Assembly: GCA_040387055.1 (NCBI GenBank)
Contig: JAZKEM010000066.1
Span: forward strand, 1-9,313
Direction of reading: 5' to 3'
Length of the DNA: 9,313 nt
DNA from: Stenotrophobium sp040387055
GTDB lineage: Bacteria; Pseudomonadota; Gammaproteobacteria; Nevskiales; Nevskiaceae
The translations under genes and the position numbers were made by a program. The notes beneath the pieces were generated by a model. The model was not told the origin of the DNA, searched no databases, and saw only the letters and a program-made list of their open reading frames with translations. Positions 1 through 7,673 of the stretch are shown here, piece after piece. Positions within the stretch are counted from its first letter, which is position 1, and each line of letters begins with the position of its first letter.

Positions 1-1250
1 GGTGCAAACAAGCAGCTGATGTTTGTCACCATCGATGCGGTGGGTGCAGGCAATCTGATTCAAGACGGCATGAAAGCGGCGATCACTGCTGCGACAGGTA
101 TTCCAGCAGATTTGATTCTGATCGGCCAAACGCATTCGCATGCCTCTGCAGATTTGCAGGGTCTGTGGGGCGGCGTGCCTGATGAATGGGTGCGCAATAC
201 GCTGTACAAGATGGCGGCTCAAGCAGCGAAGTCGGCTAAGGATGCAGCGCTTCCAGCCAAGCTGACTTACGCCACGGGTGAAGATGCAGCATTCGCCAAT
301 TACCGTCGTCCACGCGTTGATCTGAACGCGAAGACCGATCCGAACTTATCGGTGCTGCAAGCCAAAGATAACAACGGCAATGTGCTCGGCACCATCGTGC
401 AGTACGCCGCGCATCCAACAACGATCGGCGAAGATGCCAATGGTAATAACGGCCGCATCGTGCACGCCGATTACGTGCTCGGCCTTGAAGATGCGATGGA
501 AGCGGCCAGCGGCGGCGCTACGGCGCTCTATTACAACGGCCCGATTGCTGATGCTTCACCTGCTGGCGATACCGTTGGCGTGAATGATTACGAACGTGTG
601 CGTTCACGTGGTCAATGTCTCGCGCAGAGTGCGCTAGCGTTGTTAAATCCACAGCTGTCGGTGTGCAGCTTCTCCAAGCTCAAACGCAATACGGTTCGCC
701 AGACTGAACTGAACCCAACGATTGATATTGCGCAGAAGACAGCAACGCTGCCGGTGACCAATCCATTGTTCCTTGCGCTTGGTGCTTCGGGACAGATCAG
801 TCGCTATTACGACTTCAGCCTGTTGCCTCTGACGCAAGTGCCGGTGGTTGGCGCAGAACTCGCAGCGCAACAACCCAACCTGCCGCAGGTCGCAACGACA
901 GCGACAACGCTGGTCTCGCGTATCACGATTGGTGGTGCAGGCAGTGGTTTGGAAATCGTCACAGTGCCTGGTGAGACGACCAATACTTATGGTCAGTACA
1001 TCCGTGCGCTGACGACGAACAAGAACATGATGTTGTTCGGACTCACGCACAACTCCTTTGGTTACATCATTCCGGAAGATGAGTTCAGCTATCTCGATGC
1101 TTCTGGTAGCGCAGGTTTTGTGTTGCCGTTCACTGGGTATGAAGAGTTTGTTTCGCTTGGGCCATTAACTGCACCTTTGTTGCGCCTCACGGCCTACAAC
1201 CCGCTGTTCGGAATTTCGACGACTGATCCGCGCAATATTCCGCCGTCACT
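1..1250 (+). other. Ceramidase-like catalytic domain 1 (within the giant CDS)
   Basis: Residues are numbered from window base 1. THSHA (His45 and His47, bases 133-141) matches the THTHS zinc motif. NYRRP (about residues 100-104) matches the arginine-containing NRSP region. AAHPTT (His138, base 412) matches the second zinc histidine. IADASPAG (Ser186, base 556) aligns with the family amidase motif GDVSPN and keeps D-x-S-P. VPGET (Glu325, base 973) and FGYIIPEDEF (Tyr355, base 1063) match the remaining zinc ligands, followed by a GPLTAPLL segment typical of the domain end. The spacings (His-His 93, His-Glu 187, Glu-Tyr 30) are close to those I recall for the Pseudomonas aeruginosa enzyme (97, 204, 411, 448). 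The first 50-80 residues of the domain lie outside the window. I infer that this domain is probably catalytically competent. Confidence 0.8.
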
Positions 1251-4200
1251 TGCCGCTTGTTCCAGCAACCCGGCAAGCAATGCTTGCTTGGTCTGGCGTC
1301 AGATGCTGCAGCTGGATTACATACAGCGCTCGTATGCAGAAACGTGCCGCAGCAATCTTGCTTCGAATGTGCCGGGCGATGCACGCGAACAAGCTGAAGC
1401 GTTCTGCGATCTGCTCGATCCCAAGACGCCGCTGTATCAGCCATGCATGGATGCCAAGCTGCCAGTTGCCGTCTGTAACACGCTGGGTGTTGCGCCCGGC
1501 ACAACACCACCGGGAAGCACATCGCCTTATGGCGAAGGCGCACTTGGCGCATTGAGTCAGTTCATGGCGGATCTCAACGGCATGATTGCAGCGATGTTGT
1601 CAGGAGATGCGGAGGGGACTGGCACTGCATTGCAAACGGCCTTGGGCAATCTCAGTCAAAACGCATCGACATTGACGGCAGCTGGTTTCCCCGGCGTGTT
1701 GGGCTTGGGTCGTGATCCACAAATCGTGTTGGCTAATGCGGTTTCCGCCAAGCGTGAAGCAGCGCCAGTCATTTTGACCGGCTCACAAGTGCTGGGCTTG
1801 TCTGTGCGTTCTGCGCAAGGCGTGCCGTATCCGTATCCATCGGGTGCAAACATTACGGGTCAAAGTGACGAGACTGGACAGTTGTCAGTGCTCGATCCAT
1901 TGCGTGATCCACTGCATCTTGGCGAAGTACGTGACGCACACAACGGCATCATTCTGTATCCGTCTGCAGATGACTCTAATGCGCCGATGGGCATTCCTGT
2001 TGAACGTATTGCCGCCTATGCATGGAAAGGGAATGCGTTCGTTGAAATTCCTGTTCAGGTCGATCAGAAGTTCCCGTTCTTCCTCGCCAATGCAGGCTCC
2101 AGCTTCTCGGTTTATTCCGGCACGGATGAAGAGCTGACCTATCAGTGGGATGTCGAGCGTTGGAGCAATGCGGATTCTTCAGACCCTGTCGCGCATTTTG
2201 CATCGACGATGCAGGATCCGGTCAGCGGCTTTGACGATGATGATGAAATCGCATTCATGTACAGCGACGCAGGTGCTCATGCGTTGACCTTGGCCCTGCC
2301 TAGCGACCCTAATTTGGACACCACCTACGGCGTGCAAGAAGTCGCGCTACTGGACCCGCTCAGTAAGGATCCAACAAGTACTAAGTTTGTTTACATCGGC
2401 GTTAAGAAATCCGGCGTCGCCAATAAGTGGCACGGTCAGAGTCATTACGTGAGTTACACACGTGATGACAATGCGGATCAATGGATTGATCGCAATTTCT
2501 TCCGCGATGAAGATCCACAGAAGCTCGGTACTAGCAATACGAATTACGGACCAAACCACCACGGCAAAGTTGCGCCAGGCAATGGTTACTTCGGCAATCC
2601 GGGTGCGTGCACGGGCACTGGTGCGAATCGTTTGTGCGATTCAACCGATCGTTTCGCACGTGATGGCGTGACCGTCACCACCGATCAATATGTGTGGCGC
2701 GCAACGGGCCGTTGGATGGTGCGCGAAATTAGTGTTGCTGATCCAGATCATCCTGGTCTCTACGGTTCTGATTTGATTGATCGTTGGAAAGGACGTGCCT
2801 TCCAGCAATCACCAGACTCGATCATTTCTCTTGTCGGATTCGAAGACGAGCAGGTGAACTGGGAAGCCAACTCCACGCTGCTGGGCGAACGCTGCGGTCC
2901 TGTGCGTTGCATGCGCGAAGTTTGGGGCGCGGACTCCGGTACCAACGTTACAAAGACCGAGACCTTCTATCGCGGCAACGTGACGTATCGTTATCACGTG
3001 CGCGTGCATCCAATTCCACCGGATGGTTTGTACACGGCCTGGGATTACAACCGTAGCGCGATGATTCCGACGGCTGCCGAAGCGCAGCAGGGCGTCAAGG
3101 GTGGACGCTACTACACGATGCTGCGTCCGCAGGGCGTGCCGATTGACGGCGTGAACGATGACGTTGGCCAAATCGATAATCTGTTCGGGCAGCCTGCATT
3201 CTTTGATTTCCCTGATCCGACTTTCAATCTGCCTTTGGCCTTTGATAGTTGGGAACAGGTTTCAGGTAAAGGCCGTAACGGCTCGCTGGTTTATACCTTT
3301 GAGATGAAAGGCGCGACTTCGGTTGTGAATCCGATTGTGGTTCCGTACTACCGCGACGATGCTTGCTTGGATGACGGTACCGGTGATGATCCGGTGCAGC
3401 GTCCTTATCCCGGTGATTCCACCACTGACGCAAAGGTGCGTGCGGGCTACGCTGCGCTTGCCAACAAGCCTTACGCGCAGCTGACGTGTGCGGATCGTCA
3501 GGGCGCTTACGGTGAGCATGGCATTCACTATCTGGTGACACACGATACGGACAATGCATTCTTGCTCGGCAAGCCGATCACGGAAGTCGATGGCCAGCAG
3601 TGGCAGTTCATGGTGCCGACTTCAACGCCAGCCAATGTCGCAGAGCCTTACGCGAACAACGTACGCATTCCTTTGTTGCCAGTCGTGATTCCGCGTCCGG
3701 GTATTCCGGCGCTGGGTGCCGGTGCAACCCAAGGTGGCGTTCTCAACTATCTCTCGGGTGTCGGCACACAAATCCAGAACTTGCTGGGTGCGTTGGCATC
3801 GCTAAGCGTTGATGAAATTCTCGACGTTGGTAAACGTGCGCTGGACTATGTTGTGGACGGCTTGAACAGCCTGCTCTACACCGGCGGCGCAGGCACGGTC
3901 AGCGGCACGGTGAGTCATGTGCTCGCCGGTGATGGTTCGCTCGTTGGCATTATCGGTGGCTTGGTCAATGATCTGACGCAAGTTATCTTGGGGGCGCCAT
4001 CAGGCTCGAAGGTGCGCGTCGGTGTTGGCGTTGTCGATATGACGCCAGATGTGGGTTATTGCGCAGGCCAGTACTGCGAGTACACCGATATTCTTGATGG
4101 CCTTGCGGGTGGCGACATTGATCCGTATCTGACGCACAAGCTGAAGAAAACCAGCTATGGCGTGCAGTCGCGTCTCACTGCGCGAGCCATTGTTATCGAA

Positions 4201-6870
4201 GGCAGCAACGGCAAGAAGATTGCATTGCTCAAGAGCGATAACTATGTCGCGCAGGATTTCCTGATTCGACGCGTTGGCCAGATTCTGGATCAGGGTCAAT
4301 CGGGCATTGGCTATGAGCAGATTCTGTATCACGTCTCACATAACCATAGCGCTGCGTATTCTTCATCTCCCGCGGTTGGGCTCGCAGTATTCCAGGATGC
4401 GTTTGATCCACGCTTCTTTGAAAATCAGGCGCGTCGTTTAGCAGCGGCTATCGAAATCGCCGCAGCGAATATGAAACCTGCACGCATGGGCGCAACGGTG
4501 ATCAAGCACCGCATCTACAAAGGCAATATCGTGCGAACCGCCAATGCAGATGACGGTACGCCTGCTGGATATCCGCTGGAGTACAACGATCATGGTTTGA
4601 CCGTTGTGCGCTTTGATGCGGTGGATTCCAACGGTAATTTCAGCAAACCAATCGCAACGTGGATGAATTGGGGCGAGCATCCTGAGAGTCTCGACGGCTA
4701 CAACTTGCATAGCGCCGATTATCTGGGACCCTTGGAGCGTTGGGTTGAGCGCGAGACTGGAGCGCCGTTGGTATTTAGCCAAGGCGATGTCGGTAGTGCA
4801 GAAAGTAGCGGCAACACGGACCAGCGTAATGCTGACAATGGCACGGTCTGCGGCACGCGGAGTGATGCCAGCCAATGTCCGTTTGGTCAGGGCGCATTGC
4901 GTGATTGGGAGCATCAGGGTTACGCGCAAACCGAACGCAATGCACGCTTCCTAGCTGATGATGTGGTCAAGGCTTGGAACAAGATTGGTAGCGGTGATGC
5001 CGATGTGGTGATTCCGCTCACGCGTAATTTCCCGGTCGACTATGCCAATGCTTGGGTGCCGGGGCCGCTGTCGCATCCATATCCAAGTATTTCCAACTGT
5101 CGTACGCAGACGACGCTTGAAGGTGATCTCGGTATTCCCGCCGCAGGCTTGCCGGATTGCGCGCGACGCAACACGGCGACAGATCTTGATGGCGGCGCTA
5201 TTAGCGGCCCGCTGTTCGATGGCTGGCAGGAAATCACCAACGTCACGCAAAGCGGCATGATCTACGCGCTGCTCAGGGCTGAAGGCGTTCCAGTTCCAGA
5301 GCATTACGACGTGCCAGCGTTCAGTGCAGTGGAAGAAAATCTGCGCCTGAAGTTACAAGCCTTCCGCCTCGGCGAAATTCTGTTGGCTTCATGTGCCTGC
5401 GAAGCGCAGAACGATTTGGTGCTCAACATCAAATCGCGACTTGATGCACAGCGCAATAACATCTACGACGGTTTCGATTGGGCTTGCTTAATGCCGCAGT
5501 ACTCGGGCGATCCGAAGTACGTTGCTGCTTGCGAAACGCAGAAGAAATATTTCGATCCAAGCGATCCACTCAACGCGACCTTGGTCCCCGGCACTGCCGC
5601 GGCCAAGAGCAATGTGAGCTTGATTGCACGCATGCGTGCACAGGTGCACAACGATGCACGTGGTTGGGATTCTGCTCAGAACGTTGCGCTGGCTAATGCA
5701 GAGTCTGCAGACATCAACAAGATCTGGGGCAATTTCACCAAGGAAGAAATTCAGGATCTTGGAATTCTTGATGGCTATAAATTGCCAGTGGCGATTGGCC
5801 ATGCTGGTGATTACAACGGCTACACCTTGAGCTACCGCGAATACATGAATCGCGACAGCTATCGCAAAGCGCTCACCAGTTATGGCCCGCATACGGCCGA
5901 CTACATGGCGACGCGTCTGGTGCGCATGGCGGCGCAACTCAAAGGTGGTGCAGACTTTGTACCTGAAGCGCATAACGCGCTTGCGCAGACGGATGAATTG
6001 CGACAGCAAGCGTTGGCGGTCGTGCTGGGCCAAGCAACATCGGCGGCTTACGACGGCTTCCACGCCGTGTTGGCTGACGATATGGGCCCTGTTGCCGCTT
6101 TAACTCAGCCTCAAGACGTCACGCGTTTTGCGGCGGCAACATTCAGCTGGCGTGGTGGTACTACGGCGCAAGACAACCCGCTGGTGACAGTGGAGCGTTG
6201 CACGCTGTATCCACAGCCCTGTACGAAAAATTCGGATTGGACCCAGTTTGCGGATATGAGCGGCGAAGTTCAGACACGTGTCGCTTGGCCACAAGGAATT
6301 CCCGGCGTGATCGCGGCCTACACCGGTACGCAAGAATGGAAATGGACGGCGAACTTTGAGGCTTACAGCGCTTTCCCTGCGCGCCTCGGCAGTACGCCAG
6401 AAGGGCAATACCGTTTTCGCGTCAACGGCATGGTTCGCAAGAATCGCGCGCCATCGGCTTATGCTTTGGTCTCAAATGCGTTCCAGGTGAAACCATGGCC
6501 TAGCGCCAGCGGTGTTGCAGCGTCACGTAACAGCAACACGGTGAGCTTCAATGCATCGAGTCGCAGTGTCAGTTATCCAAAGAGCTACAGCGGCTCAGCG
6601 TTCCCGTATGTTGCGATTACGGGCGATGCAGCGATTTGCGATAACTGCAGTTTCCGTCCGTGGGCCAGCGTCGGTCAGTTGGCGGCACGTGGCGATATTG
6701 TTGTGCTGCGCGCTGGTGTGGTGAAAGCCACGCGTAATGCGACATGTCAGATTGGCGCGGGCATTAGCTGTACGGCAGATCTGGCGAACCTCAGCATTAC
6801 TAACGGCGATATTCTGCAGGCGCGCATTTACGATCAGGATGGCAACTATCTCTTCGCAACTGTGCCTTGA
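1..6870 (+). CDS. Giant tandem neutral/alkaline ceramidase-like protein (5' partial)
   Basis: The frame is open from base 1 (GANKQLMFVTIDAVG...), so the methionine at 19 is internal and the true start, with any signal peptide, lies upstream. At least 2289 residues are present; neutral ceramidases are usually about 650-780. Members of the family hydrolyse the amide bond of N-acylsphingosines outside the cell or in the periplasm. Two such domains are visible (residues 1 to about 415, and 1337 to about 2035), each with the HxH, second-His, Glu and Tyr positions expected for zinc binding. Between them lies a large central region I do not recognise. The C-terminal end has an immunoglobulin-like ceramidase domain and a further module. 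The many Cys residues, often in close pairs, fit an exported, disulfide-bonded protein. The substrate is inferred from the fold only and could be another N-acyl lipid or amide. A terminator follows 31 bases after the stop. Family assignment is fairly sure; exact activity is not. Confidence 0.85.
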   Translation, partial: GANKQLMFVTIDAVGAGNLIQDGMKAAITAATGIPADLILIGQTHSHASADLQGLWGGVPDEWVRNTLYKMAAQAAKSAKDAALPAKLTYATGEDAAFANYRRPRVDLNAKTDPNLSVLQAKDNNGNVLGTIVQYAAHPTTIGEDANGNNGRIVHADYVLGLEDAMEAASGGATALYYNGPIADASPAGDTVGVNDYERVRSRGQCLAQSALALLNPQLSVCSFSKLKRNTVRQTELNPTIDIAQKTATLPVTNPLFLALGASGQISRYYDFSLLPLTQVPVVGAELAAQQPNLPQVATTATTLVSRITIGGAGSGLEIVTVPGETTNTYGQYIRALTTNKNMMLFGLTHNSFGYIIPEDEFSYLDASGSAGFVLPFTGYEEFVSLGPLTAPLLRLTAYNPLFGISTTDPRNIPPSLAACSSNPASNACLVWRQMLQLDYIQRSYAETCRSNLASNVPGDAREQAEAFCDLLDPKTPLYQPCMDAKLPVAVCNTLGVAPGTTPPGSTSPYGEGALGALSQFMADLNGMIAAMLSGDAEGTGTALQTALGNLSQNASTLTAAGFPGVLGLGRDPQIVLANAVSAKREAAPVILTGSQVLGLSVRSAQGVPYPYPSGANITGQSDETGQLSVLDPLRDPLHLGEVRDAHNGIILYPSADDSNAPMGIPVERIAAYAWKGNAFVEIPVQVDQKFPFFLANAGSSFSVYSGTDEELTYQWDVERWSNADSSDPVAHFASTMQDPVSGFDDDDEIAFMYSDAGAHALTLALPSDPNLDTTYGVQEVALLDPLSKDPTSTKFVYIGVKKSGVANKWHGQSHYVSYTRDDNADQWIDRNFFRDEDPQKLGTSNTNYGPNHHGKVAPGNGYFGNPGACTGTGANRLCDSTDRFARDGVTVTTDQYVWRATGRWMVREISVADPDHPGLYGSDLIDRWKGRAFQQSPDSIISLVGFEDEQVNWEANSTLLGERCGPVRCMREVWGADSGTNVTKTETFYRGNVTYRYHVRVHPIPPDGLYTAWDYNRSAMIPTAAEAQQGVKGGRYYTMLRPQGVPIDGVNDDVGQIDNLFGQPAFFDFPDPTFNLPLAFDSWEQVSGKGRNGSLVYTFEMKGATSVVNPIVVPYYRDDACLDDGTGDDPVQRPYPGDSTTDAKVRAGYAALANKPYAQLTCADRQGAYGEHGIHYLVTHDTDNAFLLGKPITEVDGQQWQFMVPTSTPANVAEPYANNVRIPLLPVVIPRPGIPALGAGATQGGVLNYLSGVGTQIQNLLGALASLSVDEILDVGKRALDYVVDGLNSLLYTGGAGTVSGTVSHVLAGDGSLVGIIGGLVNDLTQVILGAPSGSKVRVGVGVVDMTPDVGYCAGQYCEYTDILDGLAGGDIDPYLTHKLKKTSYGVQSRLTARAIVIEGSNGKKIALLKSDNYVAQDFLIRRVGQILDQGQSGIGYEQILYHVSHNHSAAYSSSPAVGLAVFQDAFDPRFFENQARRLAAAIEIAAANMKPARMGATVIKHRIYKGNIVRTANADDGTPAGYPLEYNDHGLTVVRFDAVDSNGNFSKPIATWMNWGEHPESLDGYNLHSADYLGPLERWVERETGAPLVFSQGDVGSAESSGNTDQRNADNGTVCGTRSDASQCPFGQGALRDWEHQGYAQTERNARFLADDVVKAWNKIGSGDADVVIPLTRNFPVDYANAWVPGPLSHPYPSISNCRTQTTLEGDLGIPAAGLPDCARRNTATDLDGGAISGPLFDGWQEITNVTQSGMIYALLRAEGVPVPEHYDVPAFSAVEENLRLKLQAFRLGEILLASCACEAQNDLVLNIKSRLDAQRNNIYDGFDWACLMPQYSGDPKYVAACETQKKYFDPSDPLNATLVPGTAAAKSNVSLIARMRAQVHNDARGWDSAQNVALANAESADINKIWGNFTKEEIQDLGILDGYKLPVAIGHAGDYNGYTLSYREYMNRDSYRKALTSYGPHTADYMATRLVRMAAQLKGGADFVPEAHNALAQTDELRQQALAVVLGQATSAAYDGFHAVLADDMGPVAALTQPQDVTRFAAATFSWRGGTTAQDNPLVTVERCTLYPQPCTKNSDWTQFADMSGEVQTRVAWPQGIPGVIAAYTGTQEWKWTANFEAYSAFPARLGSTPEGQYRFRVNGMVRKNRAPSAYALVSNAFQVKPWPSASGVAASRNSNTVSFNASSRSVSYPKSYSGSAFPYVAITGDAAICDNCSFRPWASVGQLAARGDIVVLRAGVVKATRNATCQIGAGISCTADLANLSITNGDILQARIYDQDGNYLFATVP
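1250..4008 (+). other. Central region of the giant CDS, no recognised family
   Basis: This covers about 920 residues between the two ceramidase-like domains. It opens with six Cys in 73 residues (420, 429, 449, 469, 482, 492). A Gly/Ala/Leu-rich, probably helical stretch follows (bases 1531-1710). Next comes a beta-rich-looking region holding the short motifs IPVQVDQ (bases 2047-2067) and GFDDDDEIAFMYSDAG (2227-2274). Later parts contain Asp- and Trp-rich blocks such as DDNADQWIDRNFF and ADPDHPGLYGSDLIDRW. A second Gly/Leu-rich linker (3691-4008) leads straight into domain 2. The Asp cluster could bind calcium, but I see no standard EF-hand or dockerin loop. I do not recognise the function; a substrate-binding or surface-anchoring role is only a guess. 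Confidence 0.5.
4009..6105 (+). other. Ceramidase-like domain 2 (within the giant CDS), altered serine motif
   Basis: The domain opens at KVRVGVGVVDMTP (residue 1337), matching the family N-terminus (GvGkaDiTP). VSHNHSAA (His1447 and His1449, bases 4339-4347) is the HxH motif. WGEHPES (His1560, base 4678) is the second zinc histidine. SCACE (Glu1801, base 5401) replaces the usual VPGE but keeps Glu, and YNGYTLSYREY (Tyr1941, base 5821) keeps Tyr. The amidase motif GDVSPN reads GDVGSA (bases 4783-4800): Gly1598 sits where the nucleophilic serine is expected, with Ser1599 one place later. The Glu-Tyr spacing is 140 residues against 30 in domain 1, so roughly 110 residues are inserted. The domain probably binds metal; whether it hydrolyses amides is doubtful. 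Confidence 0.75.
6106..6498 (+). other. Ceramidase C-terminal immunoglobulin-like domain (within the giant CDS)
   Basis: The segment carries the features of the domain that closes neutral ceramidases. FAAATFSWRGG is followed by VTVERC, then by a W-rich part (EWKWTANFEAY), and it ends in GQYRFRVNGM, which matches the family's G-x-YR-x-x-x-x-G ending. It directly follows catalytic domain 2, as in single-domain members. Domain 1 shows no comparable copy after it, so the duplication seems to involve only the catalytic part. Confidence 0.6.
6499..6867 (+). other. Extra C-terminal module of the giant CDS, unrecognised
   Basis: About 123 residues remain after the immunoglobulin-like domain, which normally ends the protein. 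The stretch is rich in Ser, Ala and Asn, and holds four Cys (ICDNCSF and later TCQIGAGISC) that could form two disulfides. It looks beta-rich, ending QARIYDQDGNYLFATVP. It could serve in secretion or cell-surface attachment, but it has no LPXTG, PEP-CTERM or recognisable autotransporter signature. Confidence 0.4.
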
Positions 6871-6901
6871 TCTAAACCTTATTCAGTAAGGCGGCAAACA
6901 C

Positions 6902-6940
6902 GCCCCAATCGCTAGATGCTCTAGCGATTGGGGCTTTTCT
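6902..6940 (+). terminator. Intrinsic terminator of the giant gene
   Basis: A perfect 15-bp inverted repeat (GCCCCAATCGCTAGA / TCTAGCGATTGGGGC, arms 6902-6916 and 6920-6934) encloses a TGC loop and is followed by TTTTCT. It begins 31 bases after the stop at 6870. The T-run is on the + strand only, so it acts left to right. It separates the giant gene from the lipoprotein gene. Confidence 0.93.
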
Positions 6941-6993
6941 TATGGCGAATCATCAAGTCCGCAATATTCAATCAGCCAATCTCCGGTTATTCT

Positions 6994-7017
6994 CCGCGTG
7001 CGCGGCTTGAGAGCCGC
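6994..7017. repeat. Two overlapping short inverted repeats in the lipoprotein leader
   Basis: CCGCG-TG-CGCGG (6994-7005) and GCGGCT-TGAG-AGCCGC (7002-7017) share bases 7002-7005, so the two pairings exclude each other. They lie 33 bases upstream of the lipoprotein start. No T-run follows, so neither is an intrinsic terminator. The first has only a two-base loop and would not form as a simple RNA hairpin; it may equally be a protein site or chance. Confidence 0.4.
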
Positions 7018-7050
7018 AAGCGAATTAAAAGACAGGATTGTCGGGGTTTT

Positions 7051-7671
7051 ATGAAGCACATTAAGCGAGCTTTACCCTTGCTGTTGGTACTGCTGTTATC
7101 CAGTTGCGCGACGCTTAGCGAGAGCGAATGTCGTGCGATTGATTGGCGTGAGCTGGGTCGTTCCGAAGGCGCTCAAGGTTATGAGTCGGCTCGTCTTGGC
7201 AGTCATATGGATGCCTGCCGTCGATACAACATTGCACCGGATAGTGACGCTTATCGTGTGGGCCGCGAAGAAGGTTTGCGCCAGTACTGCACGCTAGAAA
7301 ATGCACTGCAGTTAGGCATCAATGGCAGCGGATATCGCCAAGTGTGTGGCGGAGAAAACGGCGCGCAATTTGCGACCATTTATCGTCGCGGAACCGCTCT
7401 GCGTGCGATCAAAGCCGATATCCAGGAAGTGCAAGGATTGATTGATTCAGCGCGTAGCGCGCAGGATGGCTTGAAAGATCTTGATCTGTACAAGCAGATG
7501 GATCAAAACGCGCGCTATCTGGAACGCGAAAAATCTTTTATCCAGAGTCAGTACGGTCAAGCTGAGCGCGCTGTCAACGCAGGCTTCGATCCGCCGTATT
7601 ACGACGATGGTGGTTGGCGCAGCGGCATTCCCTATCCGAATGCAGTGCGCGAGGCTGAAAAGCGACGCTAA
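7051..7671 (+). CDS. DUF2799-family outer-membrane or periplasmic lipoprotein
   Basis: The product is 206 residues. A short positive start (MKHIKR), a Leu-rich core (residues 8-16) and the lipobox LSSC (Cys19) form a signal peptidase II signal. Residue 20 is Ala rather than Asp, so Lol sorting to the outer membrane is expected. Residues 30-110 match the DUF2799 pattern: DWRELGRSEG, a Cys at 56, PDSDAYRVGREEGLRQYC, GINGSGYRQVC and FATIYRRG. Residues 118-175 look helical and may form a coiled coil, and the end is Pro/Tyr-rich (FDPPYYDDGG). The role of the family is unknown. I chose the ATG at 7051 because it begins the lipoprotein signal; longer in-frame starts would run through the terminator hairpin. 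The ribosome site is weak: GGGG at 7043-7046, or AGGA at 7034-7037. Confidence 0.85.
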   Translation: MKHIKRALPLLLVLLLSSCATLSESECRAIDWRELGRSEGAQGYESARLGSHMDACRRYNIAPDSDAYRVGREEGLRQYCTLENALQLGINGSGYRQVCGGENGAQFATIYRRGTALRAIKADIQEVQGLIDSARSAQDGLKDLDLYKQMDQNARYLEREKSFIQSQYGQAERAVNAGFDPPYYDDGGWRSGIPYPNAVREAEKRR

Positions 7672-7673
7672 CT

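Noticed and set aside
19..21. ATG at 19 as the start of the giant gene
   Set aside because: The frame is open upstream to base 1, and the sequence on both sides (GANKQLMFVTIDAVG) is interior to a ceramidase domain, with no signal peptide.
5488..6063. 191-codon antisense open frame inside the giant gene
   Set aside because: It is a shadow of the + strand coding frame; its translation has no recognisable domain and is rich in His, Arg and Cys, as expected from antisense reading.
6961..7030. Sigma-70 promoter for the lipoprotein gene
   Set aside because: Candidates such as TTCAAT with TATTCT at 15-base spacing, or TTGAGA with an AT-rich box, match too poorly to report as a feature.
6928..7050. 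Upstream extension of the lipoprotein reading frame
   Set aside because: It would begin inside the terminator hairpin and place 41 residues before a clear signal peptide with lipobox; the start at 7051 fits far better.
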